The translations under genes were made by a program, and so were the position numbers. From assembly GCA_025738555.1 (NCBI GenBank), contig JAOVFP010000010.1:1612001-1676000 (forward strand): a stretch of DNA of 64,000 nucleotides, in the 5' to 3' direction. The notes beneath the pieces are model-generated. The model was not told the origin of the DNA and did not search any database. It worked only from the letters and a program-made list of their open reading frames with translations. Shown piece after piece: positions 1-11,559 of the stretch (its first letter is position 1; each line of letters begins with the position of its first letter). The DNA is from Cyathus striatus. Lineage: Eukaryota > Basidiomycota > Agaricomycetes > Agaricales > Nidulariaceae.

Positions 1-733
1 CGAATTTTTTCCGATTGGCCTAGAACGGATGGGATCATGGATCTCATTGTAAGTATCTTGCATGGATCAGACGATTATCCTATTGTTGTGCATATTCAAA
101 ATTTGCTCAAAAATCGGACACTCAATATATTTAAATAAATATTCTAATTGTTACATACATCGGGTTGTACCATATTTACAACGATCCGATTCACCCTTGT
201 CCCTTGTTTGAGGTGTGATCAACGAAGATAGCATGTGGCTGTGACGATTTCACAAGTGCTAATCACACATGCATCGATCTGCTATTCACCCCAAATCGAG
301 TCCTCAATCCATCGACCACTTTGCAAGCGCATTGCTTGCACCCCACACTCAGCTGTATTAACATCCCAGTAACCAGATTTGTGAGCGATTATTACGACGA
401 TTTTTCCTGGGATCTCATGGGTACTTCGAGGGGTCAGTTGACCTTGCCGTGTGTGAGTTCTCGTCTAAATATGTGTTTACCGCGCTGATAGATCGGACAC
501 GACGGTTCGAGGATCACAACGATATCGCACGAAACGAAGATAAGAGCGAGGCTGTACTAATCAACTCTCATTAAGCGATCATTAACCATGAGAAATGTCA
601 AATGATTGATGTGCCATAAGAATAGAAAGCACGCGGGTCGAGGTATATAGGCATTGCCCATTTAGACCTTATGGTGACTTCAAGCCCGTCAGCATCGAAC
701 GGTTATTGTCAACAGCGAAGCCTATTTCTCAAC
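1..733 (+). promoter_or_regulatory. 5' flank of NB-ARC-TPR gene (duplicated block)
   Basis: No gene is recognised here. The stretch keeps many CpG dinucleotides, unlike the DNA after about 1100. Parts recur upstream of the second NLR copy: about 205-275 matches 23545-23620 (includes GCATGTGGCTGTGACGATTT), about 305-400 matches 25015-25095 (includes TTGCTTGCACCCCACACTC), and about 410-733 matches 25140-25445. It is therefore part of the duplicated unit and probably carries the promoter. Bases 1-190 look like the edge of another repeat rich in GATC/CCGAT; I could not find its partner. Confidence 0.5.
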
Positions 734-3712
734 ATGTCATTCAAAAATGCGCACAACTTTGGAATTCAACATGCTGAAATGAATGATATAAAGATCAATA
801 CCCAGGTAAATAATGTAGTTTACCAAATCACTTTTTAAAAACTTTTTACTGATATTACTAAATGTTCAGAATATATACAATCAGCTGAAGGATGAGGAAC
901 TTTCTCCACTTCGGACCACTGCTGCTTGTACCTCTCAGAATTTCGTCGGGCAAGAGATATATCTGGAGAGACTTCATCAGTATTTTGCAAGAGCAAATAC
1001 AACTAAGAGAAAGATGTTCCTTCTATATGGAATGGGTGGCATTGGAAAAACTCAGATTTGTTTGAGGTTTATAGATGAGACGGCTGGCCAGTAGGTATTT
1101 ATCAGGTTCTCCTGGGTACAGAATTAATCATATTCAGCAGATATGTAAATACATTTTGGATTGACACAACATCTGAGGATACAGTCATTCAAAGTCTCAA
1201 AGAAATTTATAAAAAGATATCAACTCAAGGGACTTCAGCATCTTCATTCTCTTCTTCAGTGGTTCTTAATCAAATTTCTAACCTTCAATCTGAATGGCTC
1301 ATAATCTATGACAATGCTGATGGCTCTCCTGAACTGGTTCAAAAACATATTCCACCTGGAAACATGGGGAATATTTTGATTACAAGCAGAAATCCTGCAC
1401 TTAGCAGAATTACTTCACATGAAAATTCAATGGAAGTATCTGAAATGAGTGAAGAAACAGCCATTGAGCTTCTTCTTAAAGCAAGTGGAATTGTTAAGCA
1501 TACAAAAGACTTGAATGATGCAAAAATAGTAGTTCAAAAATTGCATTATCTTCCATTGGCTATTGATATGGCTGGAGCATATATAGCTCAAGTACATTAT
1601 GAGATTGGTGATTTCATTAAACTCTATGAGAAGTTCAGACCAAAAATATTGAACCATGATAAATTTAAAGGTGCATCAGGATATAACAGGACAGTGTATA
1701 AAACATGGGAGATTTCATTTCAAAAAATATTGGAAGATTCAATTGACAATGGAAATAAAGATAGAGCAGCTACAGCACAATATGCAATAACTCTTATAAA
1801 TATCTGTGCATTTTTTCATTATGAAAAGATATCAAAATCAATATTTGAAAGAGCTGCAAGGTATTTTCCAATACACAAGAAGCAGTATGAAGATATTGAT
1901 TTACCTTCATATCTACCATCCATGGATGTGTCAATTTTAAATGTGAATGAATGTGGTGAATGGGATGAATGGCTATTTATGGAAAGCATTGAATTGCTTC
2001 TTTCATTTTCATTGATGAATAAAACTAAGATAAAATTACTGTACAATATACATCCACTGGTACAGACATATTGTCAAGATAGGTTATCTGTGACAGAAAA
2101 ACAATTGTGGATACTAAATGCTAGATCAATATTAGTGAGCTCTGTTTGTACTGAGGATACAACTGCAGAATATATCTATATGAACAATCTCCTACCACAT
2201 ATTATGCAAAATTTATTTCATGATAATAAAGAAATTAATTCTGGGTACTACAATGATATTTTCAGCATTTTAGCAAGCATACTAAAGAAATGTGGTAAAT
2301 ATAATACAGAAGGAGTGTATAGATTAAGAATTGCTTTAACATATTTAGAAAAGCTTGTAGGATATCATGAAACTTCAATTGATAGCTTAATAATCAATGA
2401 AAACATGTGGTTGAATATAGGTCAAAAGATTAATTCAGATAATCTTCATTATAGCAAAATGGTACTCAGTGAACTTTATTATTTATCAACTTCATATTTG
2501 AACCAGGGTAATAAAAAAAATGGTCAACTGCTGATGAACAAAGTTTTGGATATGAGAAAGCAAATTCTTGGCAATGAACATCCTGATACATTTCAGAGTA
2601 TGGCCACTCTTGCATCTACATACAATGATCTTGGTAAACACAAAGATGCTGAACAGTTGGAAATTGAAGTTTTAAATATGAGAAAACAAATTCTTGGCAA
2701 TGAGCACCCTGATACACTTTCTAGCATGGCCAATCTTGCAACTACATACAGTAATCTGGGTAAACATAAAGATGCTGAAAAGCTGAAAGTTGAAGTTTTG
2801 GATTTGAGAAAGCAAATTCTTGGCAATGGGCATCCTGATACACTTTGGATCATGGCCAGTCTTGCAGTTACATACAGTAATCTGGGTAAGGGGAAGTATG
2901 CAGAAAAGCTGGAAATTAAAGTTATGAATTTGAGAAAGCAAATTCTTGGCAATGAGCATCCTGATACACTTTCAAGTATGGTCTCTCTTGCAGTTATATA
3001 CAGTAAATTGGGTAAACATAAGGATGCAGAAAAGCTGGAAATTGAAGTTTTAAATATGAGAAAGCAAATTCTTGGCAATGAGCATCCTGGTACACTTCAG
3101 AGCATGGCAAATCTTGCAGCTACATACAGTTATCTGGGTAAACAGAAGGAAGCAGAAAAGCTCAAAATTGAAGCTTTTGATATGAGAAAACAAATTCTTG
3201 GCAATGAGCATCCTGATACACTCTCAAGCATGGCCAATCTTGCAGTTATGTACAGTCATTTGGGTAAACATAGGGAAGCAGAAAAGCTGGAAATTGAAGT
3301 TTTGGATATGAGAAAGCAAATTCATGGCAATAAGCATCCTGATACACTTTGGATCATGGCCAGTCTTGCTATTACATATAGTAATCTAGGTAAACATAAG
3401 GATGCAGAAAAGCTAAAAATTGAAGTTTTGGATTTGAGAAAGCAAATTCTTGGCAATGAGCATCCTGATACACTTTCTAGTATGGCCAATCTTGCTATTA
3501 CATACAGTCATTTGGGTAAATATAAAGATGCAGAAAAGCTGGAAACTGAAGTTTTGGATATGAGGAAGCAAATTCTTGGCAATGAGCATCCTGGTACACT
3601 TCAGAGCATGGTTAACCTTGCAGCTACATACAATCACCTGAGTAAATATAAAAATGCAAAAAAACTCCAAATTGAAGTTTTGGATATGAGAAAACAAATT
3701 CTTGGCAATTAA
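734..3712 (+). CDS. NB-ARC / TPR NLR-like receptor (three exons, 954 aa)
   Basis: Fungal STAND/NLR-type ATPase, probably cytosolic; the family is linked to self/non-self recognition and immunity-like signalling. Exons by reading: 734-805, 870-1090, 1141-3712; introns of 64 and 50 bases with GT-AG ends, and all joins stay in frame. Start ATG 734 is followed by a short motif with NAHNFGIQHAEMND. Walker A is GMGGIGKT (from 1029), Walker B WLIIYDNADG, then an NILITSRNP sensor motif, LHYLPLAIDMAGA (GLPL-like) and NIHPLVQ (MHD-like). Nine full 42-aa TPRs and part of a tenth follow, in the kinesin-light-chain style (MRKQILGNEHPDTL...LGKHKDAEKL). The repeats are very alike at the DNA level. The TAA at 3710-3712 falls inside a repeat, so the protein is probably shorter than its ancestor. 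I found almost no CpG in exon 3, while exons 1-2 keep several. The GTG at 1259 is an internal Val codon, not a start. Confidence 0.85.
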
Positions 3713-3960
3713 CATCCTAATACACTTTCCAGCATGGCCAATCTTGCAGTTATACATAAGAATGCAGAAAGGCTGGAAATTGAAGTTTTGGATGTGTGGA
3801 AGTGACTTCTTGGCAATGAGCATTCTGATACACTTCAGAGCATAGCTAATCTTGCAGTCACAATCAATCACCTATGGTAATATAAAAATGCAGGAAAACA
3901 CTGGAAATTGAAGTTTTGGGTATGGGAAAGCAAATTCTTGACAATAGACATTCTTAGGGA
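3713..3960 (+). pseudogene. Decayed continuation of the TPR array
   Basis: Directly after the stop of the NLR gene the 126-base repeat continues with recognisable CATCCTRATACACTT, AGCATGGCCAATCTTGC and GGAAATTGAAGTTTTGGAT blocks, but with stops (TGA in place of an Arg/Lys codon near 3803), deletions and frame changes. The original array was longer. Further repeats at 16480-17070 may be its displaced 3' end. Confidence 0.75.
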
Positions 3961-5203
3961 TGTGCATGGGTATACCCAGCCTGTAATAATCAGCATCATT
4001 GAACTGATCACCTCAAGATATTTAATGGTTAAATCTCTACTTGTCATACATTATCAAAACTCAGTATTAGTATTGCACATCAGAGTACAAGGGTTGGGTG
4101 AGTTTGAAGTCCCAGTGAAAAATTAGTCCAGCTGGATTGAGCAAAGAATGGGCAGAAAATGAGCTGTAGTAAGCAGATCCAGCTTGATGCTCACTCTGGC
4201 TTGTTTTTTTCAAATACTCAATTGAATTGAGCATAGTCAATCCAGGTAAGTCTTAAATCAGCTTGATAAGATAAATAGAACCAATTCATTCCATTGGTCA
4301 AGTACTGTTGAGCATGTGTTGAGCCTCACCAAGTGTCCTTCCCCTGCTCCCTGCCCCCCCTTCCTCTCCCTGCTCTCCCTGCTCCTGCATTACCCCTTCT
4401 TCTCCATTCCTCTTGCTCCCTTGTTCCTTCACTCTGCTTACCTGCTCCTTCTCTTCCCTTGTTCTGTTACTCTTGCTCCCACTACCCACCCCATTCAGCT
4501 CAACCAAGATTGCATGTATAGTTGATGGACATAGGTAACCTCATCATATTCATATATAGCATGAGATGAAGGTTGGGAATGTAATGAACTCACCAATCCT
4601 CATCAGAAGCCCACATCAGAGGAGTGCAGTAGATTCATAGAACAAATAGAGTGTTAGAGCTAGCACTAGCATGAGACAAATGAACTGACTGCAAGAGCAT
4701 GGGGCAGGTTGAATATATGCAGTAGAAGCCATCTTGACTCTAATGTTACAAATTAGTAATGACACTACATAGACTTGGAAATAGCAGAAAACTCAAGCTC
4801 AGGAGTTAGCAATACTGGGGAGGTCCAGCCATGCACTGCAAACATGCCTAAAATCTTCAAACCAGCCCAGAAACAATGCATATATGAAGATTTAAGGATG
4901 GAGAGAAAACAATATGTCTCACCAGTAAGATGAAATAAGGCAACAGTGCCTGAAAATGTATCTGATTGTACTTTGTGAGAGTCAGAAAGAGCAAAAGGGA
5001 GATACTCACTTTGAGATGATGCAAGCAGTTAGGCAATCCAGGATATAAAATTGATAGTACAGTCAAGGGAGAGGAGAGAAAGAGAAAGAAATGCAGGAGG
5101 AAAGGTGGGGGAAAGGGTGAGTGGAAAGGAGGATGCTCTGAGGGAAGAGAGGAATGGAGCAATGGCATTGGACATAAGTAGGTATGTGGTAACTGTAAGA
5201 ATT
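3961..5203. other. Gene-poor spacer with pyrimidine tract
   Basis: No coding region is supported. Bases about 4325-4500 are a C/T-rich low-complexity tract (CTCCCTGCTCC-type) that opens spurious reading frames on both strands. Around 5050-5160 the plus strand is purine-rich. The rest is AT-rich, CpG-poor DNA. Confidence 0.5.
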
Positions 5204-6377
5204 GTTAGTGTTATGGTTTCTCTTTTCTTTCTTCTGTTTACAATTACTTTACTTTGACATGTTTGGTACAATCTTTGATGCCAAACATTTCTATACTTAG
5301 TTATATTTTTAGTTATGACTCATAATGCTTGCTCTCAGTCAGGCTCCTAAAACCAGCACACTCATATCTCGCTACAACCTCCTTAGGTAAACAGAGTCAA
5401 ATATTTGCTTAAGGCAAATAAACCTAAGGGAGGTTCTGCTTGATAGAGCGGCTGGCACTTGTCGCTGCCGACATTTCCCTGCCGACCCTTTCCATCAACA
5501 GGGAAATCGACAGCAGCACATTCCGCTTTCCCACCTCTTACCTACTTGTGCTCATGAACACAATACTTAATCTACAATTATCTGAGCCCCATACTCTCTA
5601 CATACTTACTCTCAAGTACACAAATAATTTAATTTTGGTCTTGATTGAGTTACTTTACTAACATATTCAATTCGGCAGTAACGTGTAACGCACCTCCCTG
5701 GTATGCCAAAATTTAAGGGTAAGTAACACATCTGAAAGAGAAATGCCAAATATTTTGTAAATTTTTGTTTTTTTCGAAAAATATTGTTTTCAAGGTCTGT
5801 ATTGTATCTAAACTACCTTACAAGCTATTGCAGAACATTGGCGTGGTTTGATGTATTGGTAGCAATATGGAGTGTGCTATGGTTGGAATAGACTGCATTG
5901 TACTGTACCGCCATTTGGCCACCATAGTTGAGCAGGTAGTAGGTGAAAAATTGCACAGTCCTTGTCAATCACACTGCATACAACCAGACATATACAGGCT
6001 ACCAGTTCTGTCACAATAAGATGATGTTGTAAGGTGTAAGTAATCATCTAAGTCCTGTTGGGGACACTTCATAATTATATAAAGTATTCAATGGTTGTAA
6101 TGGCTGAAGGCTACGTGATACAAAGATATAAAGCAACTGTGCATCTAGAGAATTGAACGATAGCTCTCACAATATATCATATAATTATGCCATGTTTATC
6201 AAAGTAAGACCACTACTTATCCACCAGAATACAAGACTTTGTAATTAAAGGTACATGTTACACTAAGATTACTTTACCTGCCAAAAATTTTAATATGTAA
6301 CTCAGAGTTAAATATATTGTAAGTCTTTCTTCACAGATTTACAAGTGTAATTGATGAAATTACTTTTTAGATATATA

Positions 6378-6554
6378 CAGTCAACTCTGTATAAATACAT
6401 GCTGTCTAAATACATACTCTGCTTAATTTAATACTTTTTCAGTTCCACCAAGTCCAGCTTAGCCACCAAAAATCCTTCTCACTATTACATACTCTGTACT
6501 ATTTAATAGCTTTTTAGGTCCACAGAACACTATGTATTTAGACAGAGTTGACTG
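6378..6554 (+). mobile_element. 177-bp Tc1/mariner-pogo-type MITE, copy 1
   Basis: Begins CAGTCAACTCTGTATAAATA and ends with the inverse AGACAGAGTTGACTG, flanked by TA on both sides. No coding capacity. It is the mirror image of the copy at 6695. Confidence 0.8.
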
Positions 6555-6694
6555 TAGTATGGAGCCTGGGCCTGAGCCATTCAGGCAACTATCATTCAGT
6601 TATTTGACTGCTTAATTGTCTGTAGACTATGGAACATCAGGAGTATAGACTTGCTTGATTTTTAATATTTCACTTCACTTCAGTTAGATGTGTA

Positions 6695-6871
6695 CAGTCA
6701 ACTCTGTCTAAATACATAGTGTTCTGTGGACCTAAAAAGCTATTAAATAGTACAGAGTATGTAATAGTGAGAAGGATTTTTGGTGGCTAAGCTGGACTTG
6801 GTGGAACCGAAAAAGTATTAAATTAAGCAGAGTATGTATTTAGACAGCATGTATTTATACAGAGTTGACTG
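6695..6871 (-). mobile_element. 177-bp Tc1/mariner-pogo-type MITE, copy 2 (opposed)
   Basis: Same length as the copy at 6378 and nearly identical in sequence but inverted, flanked by TA. The two copies with the 140-base spacer form a strong hairpin of about 500 bases. Confidence 0.8.
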
Positions 6872-7664
6872 TACTAGCCAATAACTTCGAAAATATAGTT
6901 TGTTCTATGTATTACTCAACAGCACTACAAGTACTACAGTCAACAAGAATAACTGAAGCTAGACCAAAATTAAATTATTTGTGTGCTTGAGAGTAAGTAG
7001 GTAGAGAGTATGAGGCTCAGATAATTGTAGATTAAGTATTGTGTTCGTGAGCGCGAGTAGGTAAGAGGTGGGAAAGCGGAATGTGCTGCTGTCGATTTCC
7101 CTGTTGATGGAAAGGGTCGGCGGGGAAACGTTGGCAGCGACAAGTGCCAGCCGCTCTATCAAGCAGAACCTCCCTTAGGTTTATTTGCCTTAAGCAAATA
7201 TTTGACTCTGTTTACCTAAGGAGGTTGTAGCAAGATACAAGCATGCTGGTTTTAGGAGCCTGGCTCTAAGTCAACTTTTATTTATACTTTACTTCTCATA
7301 GTTCTGACTTGTTATGACTCACTCTGAGTCATTGTACTATACTTACTTTATTTTCAAACTTCTTTTACTGTGCCTTAGTAATGTGCAGCACTTACATACT
7401 TTATTTGACTCATAGTTTATCTATTATTAGTACAAACCAGTTTGTATTTAAACAGTAGGAAGTTGGGCTGTAGAGCTCAAGCTTCAGATTAAAGAAATAC
7501 TACTGTATTCTTACTCAACTTACACTTAAGTTCATTTGACTTAAGTCCCTTAGTTTTGTAATGAGTACTTCAAAACTGACTTAACTTGTTTTCAAACTTG
7601 TTAAAGTCACATGACTTTTGACTTGTACAATTTACATCTTCCAGAACTAAATCATAACAGTTAG

Positions 7665-9480
7665 TTCCATATTCAAAAGAAGTAAAATGATGTGGATTGT
7701 AAACTGGATCTGCTGCCTACATACCTCCCATAGTCCAATAGACAGATTGCTTACATATGTATAAGCATAGTTACATGGAACTATAAAGGAAAAACCTGAC
7801 CCATACTGATCTATGTTGTGCTATCAAGTGATGACATGGTTCTATATGGATTGATGAAAAGGGGACTTTCCCACATGAGATATTACTGTTAGCCAAGCTA
7901 TGTAGCTCTACCTTGCAATGACATTGTTTCCTGATGCATATGTGTAATATCTAATTACTAGAGCCCAAAGACTTGTACATACATTCAGTACTTGATTGGA
8001 CCTAAAGGAAGATGTCACACATATTCTTGTTACATGACCAAATATGAGGCAATAGAACCATTATCTCCAAACTGGTTACTGCAGTTATGCACAGACTGGA
8101 AAAAGTCATGTGACTTTGTACTTGCACTCCAAGAGTATCCCACTGAATGTGGAACAAGACTTGCAGAGTTGATGTGTCTGCAAATCCTGTTGTCAGAGCA
8201 TTAACACATGTGTATACTCATCCCTAAACCCTCCTCAGCCAAGCCTGCAATTGACTAATTGCACAGGGATCTACAACAAATTTCTAATTCCTCAGAACAC
8301 CTGCTAATCCACTAAGCACTTGCATTGAGAGACATACCCAAATAAAGCACAGCATAGTCTAATGATAAGTATAGACTGTGGTGATTGAACTGATTCAGCA
8401 CTGACACCATGCTCAAGGACAAATGGGTAACCTATGCATAGCAAGGATGAAGGGTTGAGTAAGCCAGTCTAAGTAATTTCTCATCAATCCTGTTGTAAGA
8501 GTTCTAATGTATGTGTAGAAGTTGTTGTGAGAGCATGAGTGTATATGTGTTGAGTATAATTTGGATATGCAATATGAGCATGTGGACATATTCTGCAGCA
8601 CCTGCAATTCTAAACAGTCTTCAGCACCACATTGTCATTAAAACTGGAATGCTCACATTCATGATTCTCAGCTACCACACTTACTGCACCTAAACCCCTC
8701 CCCCAATCTAACTTTCATGTGACTGACCTTCAAATCCCCTGATGAATTCCTTGGAATACCCAGTGACATATTAACACTTGCATCAGTGGATTGGAATTGA
8801 TAGTGGCACACCCTAGCCACACGGGCCACAGAGAACCAGAAATTTTGGGCCAGGCACCTTTCTTGAGAACAAAGGACTCTTCACTAGGCAACATTGCTGT
8901 GGTAAGGATGGAGCCTGACTGAATAGGCCAACCCAATAATCTCTTGTCAAGTTTGCCCCATTTACAGCCAGCTTCAACCTCATAACCCTTGCCAACTCTT
9001 CACTGAACACCTTCCCATTGCTCTCCAGCTCCAGCTTCTTCCTAGTCTTCTTTAACTGATCCATTAAGTAGTACACCCTCTGGCACTTTACAATCTTGAA
9101 ATAGATGTCTTGGGGGAGATTGAGTTAGAGCTGGGCATTGAATAGTTCTCTTTTGAGAACAAGGTGGGATTTTGGAGGTGGTTGGAGACAAAGAGGGATT
9201 TGAGAATGTCTTAGAGTTCATAAAATTCACCTGTTGAAACTGCTGCTGTGAAGTCAGGGAGTTTGTCCTGCTTGTAAAAGACATTTGAGGTGATCTGGAG
9301 TGTGTCAGTGAAGGTGAGAATGGAGGAGAGTGAGTATAAATACCTGGTTGATACTGAAGTTGGTAATTTGGTCCCAGAAGAGGGGTTGAATATCCTCAAA
9401 TACTGATTGTGTAGACATATTATCCTCCATGGAGTCTCACAGAGCACACAACATACTTTAGACTAGTTTATTACTGTCTA
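7665..9480. other. Spacer with weak traces of a decayed minus-strand reading frame
   Basis: Overlapping minus-strand frames between 9447 and 8730 might be remains of one coding region: a Ser/Thr/Gln-rich stretch (SFTSRTNSLTSQQQFQQ) followed by DQLKKTRKKLELESNGKVF. They need frameshifts to join and I recognise no domain. At about 8100-8140 the sequence AAGTCATGTGACTT...TACTTGCACTCCAAGA recurs at 13090-13120, marking a dispersed repeat. Otherwise I see nothing. Confidence 0.25.
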
Positions 9481-11559
9481 CAATGAGGGTGCAAAAGTAA
9501 GAGCTGATGTACAAGTAGTTTGGTATGCTTAAACATTAATACATTCTTCTTTGCTCTAACATTTGGTTCCAGTTACTGCTATAACTTCTTTGGTATACGA
9601 TATCATATATAATTTTACTGATGAAGTACTTTTCTACTGACCTGATATTTATACTCCATGTGTGTGCACTGTATAGCAATAACAAAAGAAGTATGCATTC
9701 ATCCTCAGGTTATCACTTGCCAAACATTTATACTCACATCTTAATAGTCATTTTCTGTTTAACAATTCTGTTCATAGGTGTGGGAAAATATTGAGCAGAA
9801 GATATATTCACTCATCAAGTATTGTGGATCCAGCATAAATTATGGTGTGTTGATCACAGAAGCCTAATAATGAAAGAGTACTTACCATAACATGATTTAG
9901 GTTTCATTAAAATTTTCAACACTTGTGTCCATTGCATATTTGAAATCAACTGTGGCTATCCTGAGTATAGGATGTGTAGGATTTGTACCTCACTACCTTA
10001 TAAAGCAACAAATGACCTCTTATGGCTTCATACTTGCTCTTCAAAGTATGTCAGTTTATTTATTTTTGCCAAAAAATGGCCTCTCAAATATACATACTGT
10101 AGCTGCATTATTTTTGCTGACCTTCTTCAGAGTAGAGAGAGACTTTATCAGAGATAGGAGAGGCCTGAGAAATGCTATAATGGGAAACAAATCAGGTGTC
10201 AGTAAAGAAGCCCCACTGACTACCTTGATTTACATGATGGAACATTGTATTTCTTCATTCTCTTCATTAAGTCAAAATATAATGAGCATTCATTTGGGGT
10301 ATATATTTATGATATTTAGGATCAACACTTATTTTCTCAGTGGATTCAGCTCTTCAGTTAAATACATTTCTTAACTTTATAACTCCATAAGTGTGATGGA
10401 AACTGCCTTTTCACACTGGCTTATGTTTACTCAAATGCTATAATGATGGTGAGTGATGCTAATTCAACTTTATAATAACATTTATGCTTTGAGTCAGGGC
10501 TCTAGATTAATACTAAAACTTTGACAAATGTATAATGCACAAATAAATGAATGCACACTGGCTTTGTCTTGATCAATTTTCTTCACAGAACCAAGTAGTA
10601 CAGACTCATCTTTGGAAGAATATCATAGAAGAAGTGGGGTATGATTAGAATGAGAGTTCTCTGAAAGCCAACCTGAGAAACAGGAATATTAGGTCACAAG
10701 AATATGGGGACTCATAGATGTACTATTATGTAGTAAATTAGGCTTGAACTTCAGCTAGTAGCTATTTAGAAAGGATTTAACTTCTGTGGAATGTATTCAC
10801 ATTGGACTATAGATCACAACAATCAGAAAACATTACCCCTTTCAGCTGAAATGTAATCATTGTAGACTGAATGAGAAAATTACTAATGATCACAACATTA
10901 CTGGGATGTATGATCCTAGATTCTGTGGGAACAGTGAACCTATTTTGCCATCACTTTACCTATGTATTCTAAGCTGGTCAATAATATGATCATATAGCCA
11001 GAGAGTTTCCAAATGGCTTTCTGTACTACCTTTGTGATACCAATGCTGGATGTCCACTTGGATTGGGTAATATGCCATAGATTTATTCCACAATGATTGT
11101 TTAATTTTAATGCTATGACTTAGAATGGAGGCAAAGTACTATTAAGTATGGTGAAAGAAGTAATGCTAGAACTAGTCTTGCAATGCAGGAATTTCTACAT
11201 TGTGACTAATACTACTGCTATGTACATTCTCCAAAGCAACCCAGGCCATTCTAAAGTCTGTGTCATTGAAGTTGAAAAAAATGGAAGTAAGTGACATCCA
11301 AGACTCATCTATGATTATGAAATGGTTGATCACTTGCTGTCTAAGACCTATTATTCTAATCTCTGCTAAGGAGGTCATTCTTTCAGTAGGAGTTGCACAA
11401 CCTCAGAAACAATAATACAACTAATATAACAAGCTTATACTCCTGTATGCAGCCATTGCATCTTAGACTTTGAAACTTCCATAACAAAATGATAACTGAA
11501 CAAATAAGCACAATCAAACATGCTTAGTAGTCCTACAGTCCTCATTGACTGTGTGGAGT
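9481..11559. other. AT-rich intergenic DNA, no gene seen
   Basis: The longest frame (9925-10374, 149 codons, plus) has no recognisable domain, biased hydrophobic composition and no neighbours supporting it. No inverted or tandem structure stood out. Confidence 0.4.

Larger units (their letters stand above)
5340..7262. mobile_element. TIR element with about 300-bp inverted ends, no transposase
   Basis: Ends are CAGGCTCCTAAAACCAGC and its inverse. The inverted arms run about 5340-5650 and 6955-7262, and their matching reading frames give near-identical 67-72 aa translations (MIERLALVAA...), which mark homology rather than a protein. The flanks GCTCTCAGT (5331-5339) and GCTCTAAGT (7263-7271) look like an 8-9-bp target duplication with one change, fitting a hAT- or MULE-type non-autonomous element. 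It sits inside the solo LTR, so it is younger than that LTR. Confidence 0.8.
5209..7659 (+). mobile_element. Solo LTR related to the Gypsy element, split by an insertion
   Basis: The ends TGTTATGG...TCATAACA match the 471-bp LTRs at 31155 and 39533, and internal blocks agree (TTTGTATTTAAACAGTAG, GAGCTCAAGCTTCAG). A 5-bp target duplication GTTAG flanks it (5204-5208 and 7660-7664). Without the 1.9-kb element inserted at 5340 the LTR is about 519 bases. No gag-pol lies between, so it is a solo LTR left by recombination. Confidence 0.85.

Noticed and set aside
1259..1261. GTG at 1259 as the NLR start
   Set aside because: It is an internal Val codon of exon 3. Two upstream exons with sound splice sites supply the P-loop and a start at 734.
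2593..3871. Minus-strand frames with Cys/Lys repeats (MLIAKNLLSHIQNF...)
   Set aside because: They are the reverse frames of the 126-base TPR array, with the same period.
4298..4525. Proline/serine- and arginine-rich frames on both strands
   Set aside because: Products of a C/T low-complexity tract; no conserved domain.
5440..7162. MIERLALVAA... as a conserved small protein pair
   Set aside because: The two frames are the inverted arms of one transposable element; similarity is due to the DNA repeat.
9925..10374. 149-aa plus-strand frame as a gene
   Set aside because: No domain, no supporting context and composition typical of AT-rich non-coding DNA.
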